From the NCBI RefSeq assembly GCF_032884065.1, contig NC_088871.1:49498880-49562879 (forward strand): a DNA stretch of 64,000 nt. Reading direction: 5' to 3'. Under the pieces are notes generated by a model. That model ran no database searches and was not told the origin of the DNA. It saw only the letters and a list, made by a program, of their open reading frames with translations. The translations under genes and the position numbers were made by a program. This document shows, one piece after another, positions 21,730 to 32,833 of the stretch (the stretch's first letter is position 1; every line of letters begins with the position of its first letter). Source of the DNA: Artemia franciscana. Its lineage: Eukaryota; Arthropoda; Branchiopoda; Anostraca; Artemiidae.

Positions 21730-23443
21730 ATTAAATAAAAAAACAAGTTTTTTTAACTGAAAGTAAGGAGCGACATTAAAACTTAAAACGCACAGAAATT
21801 GCTTCGTATATGAAAGAGGCTGCTTCCTCATCAACGCCCCGCTCTTTACGCTAAAGTTTGACTCTTTCTCTCAATTCTTCTTTTTAAAACAGTAAAAAAC
21901 TTTAGCGTAAAGAGCGGGGCGTTGATGAGGAAGCAGCCTCTTTCATATACGAAGTAATTTCTGTGCGTTTTAAGTTTTAATGTCGCTCCTTACTTTCAGT
22001 TAAAAAAACTTGTTTTTTTATTTAATTTCTGAACGTTTTTGAATCAATGCATGTTTTGATTTTGGCTCTCCGCAGAGGAATAATCAAAACGAAATTTGCA
22101 TATTTTTTTTTTGGCTTAATGGCTTTCTCATAATTTTGATCGAATGATTTTGAGAGAAAAAGAGCGGGGGACGAAACCTAGTTGCCCCCCGATTTTTTGG
22201 TTAATTAAAAAGGCAACTAGAACTTTTAATTTTTTACGAATCTTTTTATTGGTAAAAGATTTACGTAACTTATAAATTAGCTTACGTAAAGAACTTTTGT
22301 ATTCTCATGTTTTTATTACATATATGAGGGGATTCGCCCCATCGTCAGTACCTCGCTCTTTACACTAAAGCTTAAATTTTATCCCAATTCATTAAGAATG
22401 ACCCCCTGAATCACAAAAGCCGTAGAATAAGTAGTTGAAATTACTGAAAATACTTTGGCGTAAAGAACGAGGTATTAGAAGGAGGTGAGCCCCTCATATG
22501 GGTAATAATTTCTGTTTGTTTTAAGTTTTATTGCTGTTCCTTACTTCCAGCTGAAAAAGCTTTTTCACTTTTATTTTTTAATTGTTTTTTTTTTAAATAA
22601 TGCTAGTAGCCTATATCCTGCTCTCCCTTCATGGAAATTTTCTTCTCCCATTACAAATTCCCTAAGGAAAATTCCCCCAGCATATCCCCCTCTTCTCAAC
22701 CCCTCCCCCAAACCAAAAAAATCCTCCTGAAAACGCCTGTATACTTCCCAATAACCATTACTATATGTAAGCACAGGTCAAAGTTTGTAACTTGTTGCCC
22801 CTCCCACGGGGACTGTGGGGGAGTAAGTCGTCCCCAAAGACATAGTTATAAGGTTTTTCGACTACGCTGAATAAAATGGCTATCTCAGAATTTTGATCCG
22901 TTGACTTTGGGAAAATAATTAGCGTGGGAGGGGGCCTAGGTGCCCTCCAATTTTTTTGGTCACTTAAAAAGGGCACTAGAACTTTTCATTTCCGTTAGAA
23001 TGAGCCCTCTTGCAACATTTTAGGACAACTGGGTCGATACGATCACCCCTGGGAAAAAGAAAAAAAACAACAAAAAAACAAATAAACACGCATCCGTGAT
23101 CTGCCTTCTGGCAAAAAATGCAAAATTCCACATTTTTGTAGATAGGAGCTCGAAACTTCTACAGTAGGGTTCTCTGATACGCTGAATCTGATGGTGTGAT
23201 TTTCGTTAAGATTCTATGACTTTTAGGGGGCGTTTCCCCCTATTTTCTAAAATAACGCAAATTTTCTCAGGCTCGTAACTTTTGATGGGTAAGACTAAAC
23301 TTGATGAAACTTATATATTTAAAACCAGCATTAAAATGCGATTCTTTTGATGTAGCTATTGGTATCAAAATTCCATTTTTTAGAGTTTTGGTTACTATTG
23401 AGCCGGGTCGCTCCTTACTACAGTTCGTTACCACGAACAGTTT
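21730..23443 (+). mobile_element. Helentron-like non-autonomous element, copy B
   Basis: The most complete copy. From its 5' end it has ATTAAATAAAAAA, a subterminal repeat AGTAAGGAGCGAC (21762-21774), a palindrome (arms 21731-21856 and 21900-22024), then several non-coding blocks. It closes with the inverted subterminal repeat GTCGCTCCTTACT (23407-23419) and a terminal hairpin ending CAGTTT. One hairpin base is mutated (GAACAG for GAACTG). No protein is encoded. The layout matches Helentron-derived HINE elements; classification is inferred from structure only. Confidence 0.7.
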
Positions 23444-23744
23444 GACTATGAGATAGCAAATCATTTTAAAAGTATAAAAAAACAATATATTGAGCTTCAC
23501 AGTTGCGGAAGAAGTAATGCTGCGCGATTGCGAATTTGTTCCGGAAATGTCACATAGTCTATACAAGAGAGATGCTTAAATATGGACATCTATCTTAATG
23601 CTTGGTTTAACTATATTCATTCACTTTGTTCTTTGCGAAATTATGTTTAGTGATGTCGAATTGTGCACAGCCGTTACTAAGGAGGGGGTCATTGTGTAGG
23701 TGGAGGGGACAGCGGCTGCCAGACGCCTAAAACAGTGCATTTCA
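23444..23744. other. Spacer with a dispersed repeat
   Basis: 23570-23720 is a diverged copy of the repeat at 14085-14260 (GACATCTATCTTAATGCTTG, AGTGATGTCGAATTGTGCA). Nothing else was recognised. Confidence 0.5.
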
Positions 23745-25060
23745 ATGCCTAAATAAAAACAAATAACAGATAAAACAATGTAGGATTATTTACAATACCT
23801 ATTTTTTTTATTTCAAAATTCGCGACGCCAGGTATAATTAATATCTTATTTGCCACTGGTCTTTTATCGAAGATTTTGAATCTTGTTTTGAAAGTGTCAA
23901 AAGAGAAACTTTTAGAGATAACTTCCTCGAGAAGATCATCCCAGATCGAAGTGCAACGTCGAATGACACTGTTCTTCAGGTACTTTGTACTTAGCTTACA
24001 GGCCTCAAGATAATAAGACCGAGCTGTGTGCCTTTTTGTCTGTCTTGTTGGCTGGATAATTGGAGGCACGACGTGAGAAAGCTCTAGAGAATGATGCGAA
24101 TTTACTTGACGCTACTTGAAATTTCTCACAAACAGACAGGAGAGAGTCTTTGGGAATGACTAAACATGGCCTGTTAGCTCTATTTTGGATCCTTTGCAAA
24201 GGTACCAGCGACGCTTTAGGAGCATCAACTTACAGAGGGCATCCATACTCGGCAATGGGTCTGAAGCGGGACTTGTAAAGTGGGATTACTGGGCTAAGCG
24301 GTGGAAGGTTTTTCAGTGAAGGGATGTCCCCAACTTTCTTATGCAGGAGGCTCTTACCCGATCAAGTTGGGTGCTCCAAGAAAAATATGCGGGGAAACGG
24401 ATTCCAAGGAGATAAAGCTCATCGACTTTCTATATAACTTCGTTCAAGAAGATGAAGGTGGGGTGGATTTGCGAAACTTTTGATCGGGATATCATCAGCT
24501 GTGTTTTCGTTGATGCATTGAATCTGACCATCCAGGCACTTTTCAATTCTTAACGATATGTTTATAGTGGCAGGGAAGCTTTGATTGGGTCATCATGTTT
24601 TGGGATGATTAAATGTGCGTTTGTGTCATCGGCAAAGTGATGCAGATGGATCGCAAGGTTATCTCTTATGTTACTTATGTAAAGAATGAAAAGGATTAAT
24701 CCCAATATACTACCCAGGGTTACGCATGCCTGTATTGGATTTCGATGGAGGTGAGCCCGTCAAGGACAACTTGCAGTGAACGATCAGAAATAAAGCTTTC
24801 AATCAACTTTTACAAACATCCTCTGACACCATAAGCGTAAAGTTTCCTCAGTAGGCCGCGATGCCATACTCTGTCAAAAGCTATAGCAATGTCGAATGAC
24901 CATAAGCTGATGTCGTGTCCTTTTCCCATAAGTCCAATCAACTCCTTGTGCTAGGCCATTAAGTTGTCAGGCGTTGAACGTTTCTGGTGGAATACATATT
25001 AGCAGTCGCCTAAAAGTTCATTAGACTCTAGGTATTGATAAAGTAAATGATTTTGAACCT
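23745..25060 (-). pseudogene. Non-LTR retrotransposon remnant (RT core to C-terminus)
   Basis: Read on the minus strand from about 25060 downward: HQKRSTPDNL, KGHDISLWSFDIAIAFDRVW (24923-24864, the catalytic-motif A region), HRGLLRKLYAYGVRG, SDRSLQVVLDGL. Far downstream come SRFRPIAEYGCPL (24275-24237), LQRIQNRANRPCLVIPKDSL-like sequence, and RQTKRHTARSYYLEACKLS with CTSIWDDLLEEV. The order fits a CR1/Jockey/R1-group protein. Many stops and shifts, and loss of the FADD region, show a dead copy. It differs from both the 11.3 kb element and the RTE copies. Confidence 0.75.
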
Positions 25061-25064
25061 GTAG

Positions 25065-25580
25065 CTAAATCAAGCTAATTCAACCCAAGCCACCGAATTT
25101 GCCTAAACTCGGTCGATTCAGCTTAACACAGGAAAATCAACCGAGACAATTATGACATCTATATCAGTTATGGTCAGAACCACAGGAAAATTTCGTACGT
25201 TATTTGCATAATTTATGTTACATTCCACCCTTGCATAGCTGATTAACGCTACGTTGAAAAAGGCGATGCAGAGAAAATCTAACTGCCTATATGCAATTAG
25301 CTCACGCATCCAAAGCGTGAAATCATTTCAATTTCAGCGGCATTTCAATTTCAGAGCCCAAGGGCCTAAGCCCTTCTCTCCATTCATGTCTATACATACC
25401 TCTTACGCCTTTTAAACACAAAAATTAGCTCAATGAGGACAACTCAATGTAAAGCAAAACTCAACAAGCCTAAAACCAAATTAAGTTAACTCAACCCATG
25501 CAACCAAAATTGCTAAAAATTCGATCGATTCAGCTGGACGCAGGAAAATCAACCGAGACAACTGTGACATCTAAAAATAG
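25065..25580. repeat. Direct repeat of ~100 bp, two copies
   Basis: 25075-25165 and 25490-25575 share AACTCAACCCA(T/A)GC, AATT(T/G)GC, TCGATTCAGCT, CACAGGAAAATCAACCGAGA and TGACATCTA. The surrounding CTCAAC-rich DNA to 25740 repeats the same words loosely. No gene was seen. Confidence 0.7.
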
Positions 25581-27397
25581 AACGCTCAGCCAAGTCAACA
25601 CAACATTCCGACACCTTAAATTAGCGACTCGACCCAGGAAAACTCAGCTTGCTGAAGCTCAATTTAGTCAAGTCTGTGTAGGCAAATTGAGTCAGTCATC
25701 TCAACAACAACAAGAAAAAAACTGTACATAGATTGCTTGGGTGGAAAAGGAGTTAGGTGGCAATCCATGATATTAATTCAATAAAAAAAAACAAGTTTCT
25801 TCAACAGAAAGTAAGGAGCGACATTAAAACTTAAAACGAACAGAAATTACTTCGTATATGAAAGGGGCTGCTTCCTCATCAACGCCCCGCTCTTTACGCG
25901 AAAGTTTGACTCTTTCTCTTGACTCTACTTTTTTAAAGCAGTAAAAAACTTTAGCGTGAAGAGCGGGGCGTTGATGAGGAAGCAGCTCCTTTCACATACG
26001 AAGTAGTTTCTGTTCGTTTTAAGTTTTAATGTCGCTCCTTACTTTCCGTTAAAAAAAACTTGTTTTTTTTATTTAATTTCTGAACGTTTTTGAATCAATG
26101 CATGTTTGATTTTGGCTCTCCGCAGATGAATAATTAAAACGAAATTTGCATATTTATTTTTTTGGCTAAATGGCTTACTCATAGTTTTGATCGAATGATT
26201 TTGAGAAAAAAGGAGTGGGGGAGGAGGCCTAGTTGCCCTCTGATTTTTTGGTTACTTAAAAAGGCAACTAGAACTTTTAATTTTTTACGAATATTTTCAT
26301 TAGTAAAAGATATACGTAGCTTACAAATTAGCTTACGTAACGGACTTCTGTATTCTCATGTTTTTATTACGTATATGAAGGAGTTAACACCCTCGTCAGT
26401 ACCTCGCTCTTTACACTAAAGCTTAAATTTTTCCCAATGTCTTAAGAATGACCCCTGAATCACAAAAGCCGTAGAATAAATAGTTGAAATTACTAAAAAC
26501 AGTTTAGCGCAAAGAGTGAGGTATTAGGAGGAGGTGAACCCATCATATGTGTAATAATTTCTGTTCATTTTGAGTTTTAATGCTTCTCCTTACTTTCAGT
26601 TGAAAAAACTTTTTCATATTCATTTTTTCATTGTTTGTTTTTTAATAATGCTAGAAAATCCTGCGCTCCCTTCATGAAAATTTTCTTCCCCCATGACAAA
26701 TTCCTCCAAGGGAGGCTCCCCTAACATATCCCCGTCTTATCCACCCCACCCACAACCTAAAACCCCCCCTGAAAACGTCTGTACACTTCCAAATAACCAT
26801 TACTATATGTAAGCACTGGTCAAAGTATGTAACTTGTGTCCCCAAACACATAGTTATAAGGTTTTTTGACTACACTGAATAAAATGGTTATTTCAAAATT
26901 TTGATTTGGTGACTTTGGGAAAATAATTAGCGTGGGAGGGGGCCTAGGTACCCTCCAATTTTTTCGGTCACTTAAAAAGGGCACTAGAACTTTTCATTTC
27001 CTTTAGAATGAGCTCTCTCGCAAGATTCTAGGACCACTAGGTCGATACGATCACCCCTGGAAAAAAAACAAAAAAAAAAACAAATAAACACACATCCGTG
27101 ATCTGCCTTTTGGCAAAAAATACAAAATTCCACATTTTTGTAGATAGGAGCTTGAAACTTCTACAATAGGGTTCTCTGATACGCTGAATCTGATGGTGTA
27201 ATTTTCGTTAAGATTCTATGACTTTTAGGGTTTGTTTCCCTCTATTTTCTAAAATAAGGCAAATTTTCTAAGGCTCATAACTTTTGATGGGTAAGACTAA
27301 ACATGATTAAACTTACATATTTAAAATCAGCATTAAAATACAATTCTTTTGATGTAGCTACTAATATCAAAATTCCATTGTATAGAGTTTTGGTTAC

Positions 27398-28103
27398 TAT
27401 TGAGCCAAAGGATAGGAATACGTGAAGATGAACAGGTGACATTAGGTAACGAAAAGATTGATCAGGTTGGGAGCTTCAGTTACCTTGGTAGAATTATTAG
27501 TAAAGATGGTGGGAGCAGTGAATATGTTAAAACTAGAATAGCTAAGGCTCAGGGTGTTTTTTCACAGTTAAGAAAAGTTTGGAAGAATAGAATGATAAGT
27601 CTGCAAACCAAGATTAGAATATTGGAAGCTACAGTGATGACAGTGGTCAAATATGGCTCTCAAGCATGGGTACTCCGAAAAGCGGATGAAAATTTACTAG
27701 ATGTTTTCCAGAGAAATTGTCTACGGGTTGTTCTGGGTACCCGGCTGACTGACCGTATTTCAAACAGTAGTCTGTACGAAAAATGTGGTTCAATCCCGCT
27801 TTCTAGGGCTATAATGAAATAAAGGTTGAGATGGCTAGGCCACGTTCTACGGATGAAGATGACAGATTACCGAAGATTGTCCTTTTTGGCCAACCGTCCG
27901 GGGCTACACGGAAAGCAGGTCGCCCTTGTCTGGGTTGGGAGGATGTCATAAATAAAGATTTAAAGGAAATGGGAACTTCGTGGGAGGGTGTAAAGAGGGA
28001 GGCTTTAAATAGATTAGATTGGAGGAGGAGCTTGCGTAGCTGTGTTGGCCACAGGCGGCTTGGTGCTGCAGTGAGTTATTAGTAGTAGTAGTAGTATTGA
28101 GCC
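27398..28103 (+). mobile_element. 5'-truncated RTE-like insertion with 9 bp target duplication
   Basis: TATTGAGCC at 27398-27406 is repeated at 28095-28103, and the uninterrupted family sequence has it once. Between them lies the 3' part of an RTE-like element ending in AGTAGTAGTAGTAG. The 5' truncation, simple-repeat tail and short target duplication are the signature of target-primed reverse transcription. Confidence 0.88.
27407..28082 (+). pseudogene. RTE-like reverse transcriptase C-terminal region
   Basis: Encodes GSFSYLGRIISKDGG, AKAQGVFSQLRKVWKNR, KIRILEATVMTVVKYGS, NCLRVVLGTRLTDRISN, then after damage RLRWLGHVLRMK and RKAGRPCLGWEDVINKDL, ending LGAAVSY at 28080. This is the thumb and C-terminal domain of RTE-clade proteins. 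Two lesions interrupt it: a TAA at 27820 (likely CAA to TAA) and a one-base loss near 27850. It is the best preserved of the RTE fragments here and the template for recognising those at 5.5, 6.6 and 51.2 kb. Confidence 0.88.
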
Positions 28104-28142
28104 GGGTCGCTCCTTACTACAGTTCGTTACCACGAACTGTTT

Positions 28143-28535
28143 GATTCAGGCATATGAATTTTAAATATGGTAATTTAGATCCCAGCAAAACTGAAATATT
28201 ACTAGACTCGAACTATTTGTTCCTATATATCCTCATTGGCTTTACCGTTAGGGCATAAAGATATCACGAAAATTCAGTATAAGACCTGATAGATTTGGGT
28301 GCTACGCCCCAAAAAATGAGACTTTTACCTCTTGATTGACTTTGACCCAAATAGAAAAGTGCAATATTTCTATATCCGCATTCTTAAGTTGAGACAGATA
28401 TTATGTTGCTAACCTTGTTTGGCAAATTTATTTCGATACTGTGGAAAACATAGATAATCTGTTTTGAATTTGAACAGTCTAGGAATTGCACCCCAGCTGT
28501 TCGATTTTATTGTGAATTCTTTCTTATCTCCAATT

Positions 28536-28576
<41 letters not shown>

Positions 28577-29298
28577 TTCGCAAGCGGTATTTGAACAAAT
28601 CTTTCCTACAAAGAATAAAAGCATTTTGGAAGAGATAAAGGATAACGCCCCCTGTTTTTCCTCACTGATTTTTCATAGTGTTTATATCGCAGCTGCGCGA
28701 GGGATCAAACTGTTTGCATTCTGAATGAAACTCTTTTCGAAAACAAGTGTCGAAAGAAGGATATGGGATTTTTCTTTTATGAGCAGTCATTGAATGATAA
28801 AGGTAATGTTAGAGTTTTGACGTGTAGAGTCTCCTAGGAGGGGGGGGGGTCAAAGCTAAATACTAAACACAAGACCAACAGTCTTGTACATGGCCTCTTC
28901 TAAATTAACACTACTATAACAAAAGGATAGCAACATTCGAATCCCCCTTCAGCACTGTTCACTAATATTACGATCGCTCCTGTGACAATTGCATCCCAGC
29001 CCCTTCCTTATGAGGGTAGATATAGCTCTAGGCTATATAGAATTTTTCTCAAATTGTCTTGATTTGGATTATGAACCTACATTTAGAAATAAGTGCAAAA
29101 TATAATGCAAACCAACAGAATCAGAAAGTTTTGTCCATAATCTAGGACAGTATCTCGCCCCATTAGGGAGGGGGGTACTCACGTATTATCCCGACCCCAC
29201 CCAAAAAGTGAAGTTAGGGTAATCCTAATGAAACATACCAAAATATGAGGGAAACTACAACAGAGAATTTTAGAAAGTAGGCCTCGCAGAACACATTA
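28143..29298. other. Spacer with a poly-T run
   Basis: Holds an uninterrupted T run at 28539-28575 and a G run near 28840-28850. No recognised gene or TE domain. Confidence 0.5.
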
Positions 29299-29587
29299 AA
29301 TTAATTTAAAAAAAAATTAAGTTTTTCCGAGGGAAGTAAAGAGCGAAGATGAAACTTAAAACGGGCAAAAATTATTACTTCACAGCCTATCTAATATGTA
29401 TCAATAAAACTAGTACAAGTAAACCAACTAGGTATGTTACCCTATGTTTCAGGGATTATAGAAAACTAGTGCTTTACTGAAAACACAATATAATACAGGA
29501 GTTTTGGTAGAGTAAAAGCAAACCAATTAAGGACACTTTACAGAATAAAAATATTATCAATCCTTTTTAGGATCAATCCCTTTTATG

Positions 29588-30987
29588 ATTAAATAAAAAA
29601 AACTAGTTTTTTTAAATGAAAATAAAGAGCGACATTAAAACTTAAAACGAACAGAAATTACTCCGTATATGAAAGGGGCTTTTCCTCCTCAACGCCCCAC
29701 TCTTTACGCTTAAGTTTGACTCTTTCTCTTAACTCTACTTTTTAAAACAGTAAAAAACTTCTTACACAGTAAAAAAGCTTTCTCATAGTTTTAATCGGAA
29801 GATTTAGTGAAAAAAGGGGCGAGGGAGGAATCCTAGTTGCCCTCCAATTTTTTGATTACTTAAAAAGGCAACTTATAATTAACTTATGAATTAACTTACG
29901 TAACGAACTTCTATATTCGTATGTTTTTATTGCGTATTTAAGGGGATTTACCCCTCGTCTATACCTCACTCTTTACACTAAAGCTTAAATTTTGTCCCAA
30001 TTCCTTAAGAATGACCCCTGGATCACAAAGGCCGTAGAATAAACAGTTGAAATTACTAAAAATACTTTAGCGTAAAGAGCTAGGTATTACAAGGAGGTAA
30101 ACCCCTTATATGCGTAACAATTTCTACTCGTTTTAAGTTTTAATGCTGCTCCTCACTTTCAGTAGAAAAAACTTTTCGTATTTATTTTTTCATTGTTTTT
30201 TTTAAAATAATGCAAGAAAATCCTGCGCCTCCTTCATTGAAAGTCTCTTCCCCCATGAGAAGTTCCTCCATGGAAAGATCCTCCCACGTAAGCCCCCCTC
30301 TCAACTCTCCCTCCAAAATCAAAAATATCCCCCTGAAAACGTCTGTACACTTCCCAGTAACCATTACTATCTGTAAACACAGGTCAAAGTTTGTAACTTG
30401 CAAACCCTCCCACGGGGACTGCGGGGGAGTAAGTCGTCCCCAAAGACATAGTTATTAGGTTTTTCGACTATGGTGAATAAAATGGCTATCTCAGAATTTT
30501 GGTCCGGTGATTTTGGGGGGAAAATGAGTGTGTGAGGGGGCCTAGGTGCCCTCCAATTTTTTTGGTCACTGAAAAATGACACTAGAACTTTTAATTTCCG
30601 TTAAAATGAGCCCTCTCGCGACATTCTAGGACCATCTGGTCGATATGATCACCCCTGGGAAAAAAACACGCATCCGTGATTTGTAGATAGGATCTTGAAA
30701 CTTCCACAATATGGTTCTCTGACACGCTGAATCTGATGGTGTGATTTACTTTAAGATTGTATGACTTTTAGGGGGTGTTTCCCCCTATTTACTAAAATGA
30801 GGCAACTTTTCTCAGGCTCTTAACTTTTGATGGGTAAGACTAATCTTGGTGAAACTTATATATTTAAAATTAGCATTAAAATGCGATTTTTTTATGTAAC
30901 TATTGGTATCAAAATTCCATTTTTTAGAGTTTCGATTACTATTGAGCCGGGTCGCTCCTTACTACAGTTCGTTACTACGAACTGTTT
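29588..30987 (+). mobile_element. Helentron-like element, copy F
   Basis: Begins ATTAAATAAAAAAAAC and ends with a CAGTTCGTTACTACGAACTG hairpin (one loop base differs). The second arm of the 5' palindrome is deleted after about 29770, so this copy has lost the large hairpin while keeping both ends. Internal blocks follow the order of copy B. Confidence 0.75.
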
Positions 30988-31600
30988 GATAAAGCAACAA
31001 TTCATTTTGAAATTTTTGCTTTATTTTTTTCGTTTAATTTGGCATCATTTTTGCGCGATGGTTTAGTTCAATGACTGGCTCTTGTTTTGGTTCTGAAAAG
31101 GATATGTCATGATTAGTTTGTAGACAAGTTCGAGGTAAAGCAATCTTGATAGTATTAGGATTATAGACTAGCTTTAGAATTTGTGTCATAGTATTATTTA
31201 TAGTGTGAAATTCACTGTTGTATAGAGAGAAATAACCGAATTTTTAGAATTCATATTATCTCTTGTTTGAAGTTTATTTCAAGTAATACTAAAGCATGTT
31301 TGTTATAATTTAAGATTGTATTTTACTCACTATTGATATTATAGTTGGCGAGATTAAAATACTACCTTATAAATCAATCCAATATTTCTGTATGCTGTTC
31401 AATTGCTTTGCGATTATTAAAGCAATATTTAATTTTACGCTTACGTTTTAAAATAATTTTAATTATGTACTGAAAGTTACTGATAGTGTAAGGCTATGAA
31501 AAGCCTTATAGATTGGTCTATTTTTGGTTAGGCTACATACTTACTTTTGACTCCCAAATCAATATTCTTCCTTTATTTTATGCTTCACTTTTGTGTTTTC
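30988..31600. other. Unrecognised DNA inside the long-range inverted repeat
   Basis: AT-rich sequence with no coding signal or known repeat recognised. Confidence 0.45.
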
Positions 31601-31834
31601 TGTAAAGCGCTAGTTTTCTATAATTCTAGAAACACAGGGAAACATAATTAGTTGGTTTATTTATGCCAATTTTAGTTATATATATTAGATAGGCGGTGAA
31701 GTAATAATTTTTGTCTGTTTAAGTTTCAATTTCGCTCTTTACTTCCCTCGGAAAAATTTGTTTTTTAAAATTAATTTTGTCCGTTTTTGATTAAAATTTA
31801 GTGTAGAAACAACGCTGCCATAACCTTTTTTATT

Positions 31835-31920
31835 TATACGGAATAATGTATGTTCGTTTTAAGTTTTAATGTCACTCCTTAGTTTTAGTTAAAAATTATT
31901 TTTAATATAATTTCTAATTA
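31835..31920 (+). repeat. Solo palindrome arm of the Helentron-like family
   Basis: ACGGAATAATGTATGTTCGT, then TAAGTTTTAATGTCACTCCT, corresponds to the right arm of the family palindrome. No left arm or other family blocks are adjacent. Confidence 0.6.
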
Positions 31921-32519
31921 TCATCGATCTAGGGGAGATAAGACACCTCTAGAAAATACTGCAGACAACCTTCACAGTTATGAAAAACTTTCAGTCTATA
32001 ACATAATGTTCATTATCCATACTTCACAAAACAATACATGTTTTTCAGGAACGTTTGTTTTTCGATGAACAAAAAACTGTTTTTACTCGGCCGACTTCGC
32101 CTGGAAAAAGCCATGATGAAGACAGGGCTTTATAAATCACCTACTGAATAGCAGAAAATAGAGCTGTTTAAGGGTTCATTTAAAAGCTTATATTTATATA
32201 TAATCGCAGTTTTATAAATTTGAATTGATAGCACATTCCCCCAAAGTGAACTTTCGGTTGTTTCCCCATTTTTTTTTCAAATGGAATGACCAAAAAAGGT
32301 GTTTTTCAAAACCTAGGAAGGAGCAAAAAACTAAGAGGCAAGGACCCTTTCCCTCAATTATCACCGTTAAAGCTAGAACACAGGCTTCATCGCAGAGTGA
32401 AGTTTGAAGATTCAATTCAAAACTATTAATCGTTCATGCTTAATTTTTGATCGATTTTTAGCTGATAAGTTTTTAGTCTTAGTTAATTGGTTTTTGCAAT
32501 AAAATTTTACTTTAAGATG
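31921..32519. other. Unrecognised spacer
   Basis: No convincing gene. Overlapping 60-67 codon frames on both strands around 32210-32415 have no recognisable motif. Confidence 0.45.
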
Positions 32520-32712
32520 AGTAGGCGATTTTGGAAAATACTAAGAGGGTCTGGGGGGGAATTTATGTGAGGGGTTTTTATAAACCTCCAGTTAAGGGCT
32601 TTAGACTATAGTTATTGCAATGGTACTGTTTTGTGCTTCCAAACTCTTAAGAAGTGGCACCGAAAGTGCCGTTTTTAGTCCTATATGGCACTTATGGATA
32701 GTAAAATTGACC
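32520..32712 (+). repeat. Partial unit of the 35.5-36.8 kb satellite
   Basis: AACCTCCAGTTAAGG (32584) and CTTAAGAAGTGGCACCGAAA (32645) match the satellite units downstream. The unit breaks off at ~32712 where Penelope-like coding sequence starts. Confidence 0.75.
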
Positions 32713-32833
32713 TCCCCCGAGAGATAAAATCTCTCGTAGATCGTGCCCTGAACATTTGTTCAGATTCCTACATCACATCTGAACTAGACTTTATCAGGGA
32801 CATACTTTTTGGAAATGGGTATCCTCTTTTATC
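32713..32833 (+). pseudogene. Penelope-like element, RT C-terminal piece
   Basis: Encodes PREIKSLVDRALNICSDSYI, then TSELDFIRDILFGNGYPLL, the segment after the reverse transcriptase core of Penelope-like proteins. The frame is cut by Helentron-like copy G and continues after 34523 with INNTINRRVKRHSHK. The 5' part of the element is absent. Confidence 0.75.

Larger units (their letters stand above)
25778..28142 (+). mobile_element. Helentron-like element, copy E, split by an RTE insertion
   Basis: Has the same block order as copy B: palindrome with loop near 25915-25945, internal blocks, then the 3' subterminal repeat and an intact CAGTTCGTTACCACGAACTG hairpin (28121-28140). An RTE fragment occupies 27407-28094 inside the conserved ACTATTGAGCCGGG block, flanked by a duplicated 9 bp. 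The element therefore predates that insertion. Confidence 0.75.
29299..31787. repeat. Long-range inverted repeat enclosing Helentron-like copy F
   Basis: 29299-29497 and 31602-31787 are reverse complements at moderate identity: TTTTTCCGAGGGAAGTAAAG with CTTTACTTCCCTCGGAAAAA, and AGAAAACTAGTGCTTTACTG with its counterpart at 31600. The arm contains GAGCGA and AACTTAAAACG words related to the Helentron-like palindrome, so a related palindromic element may have been split by copy F. Confidence 0.7.
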
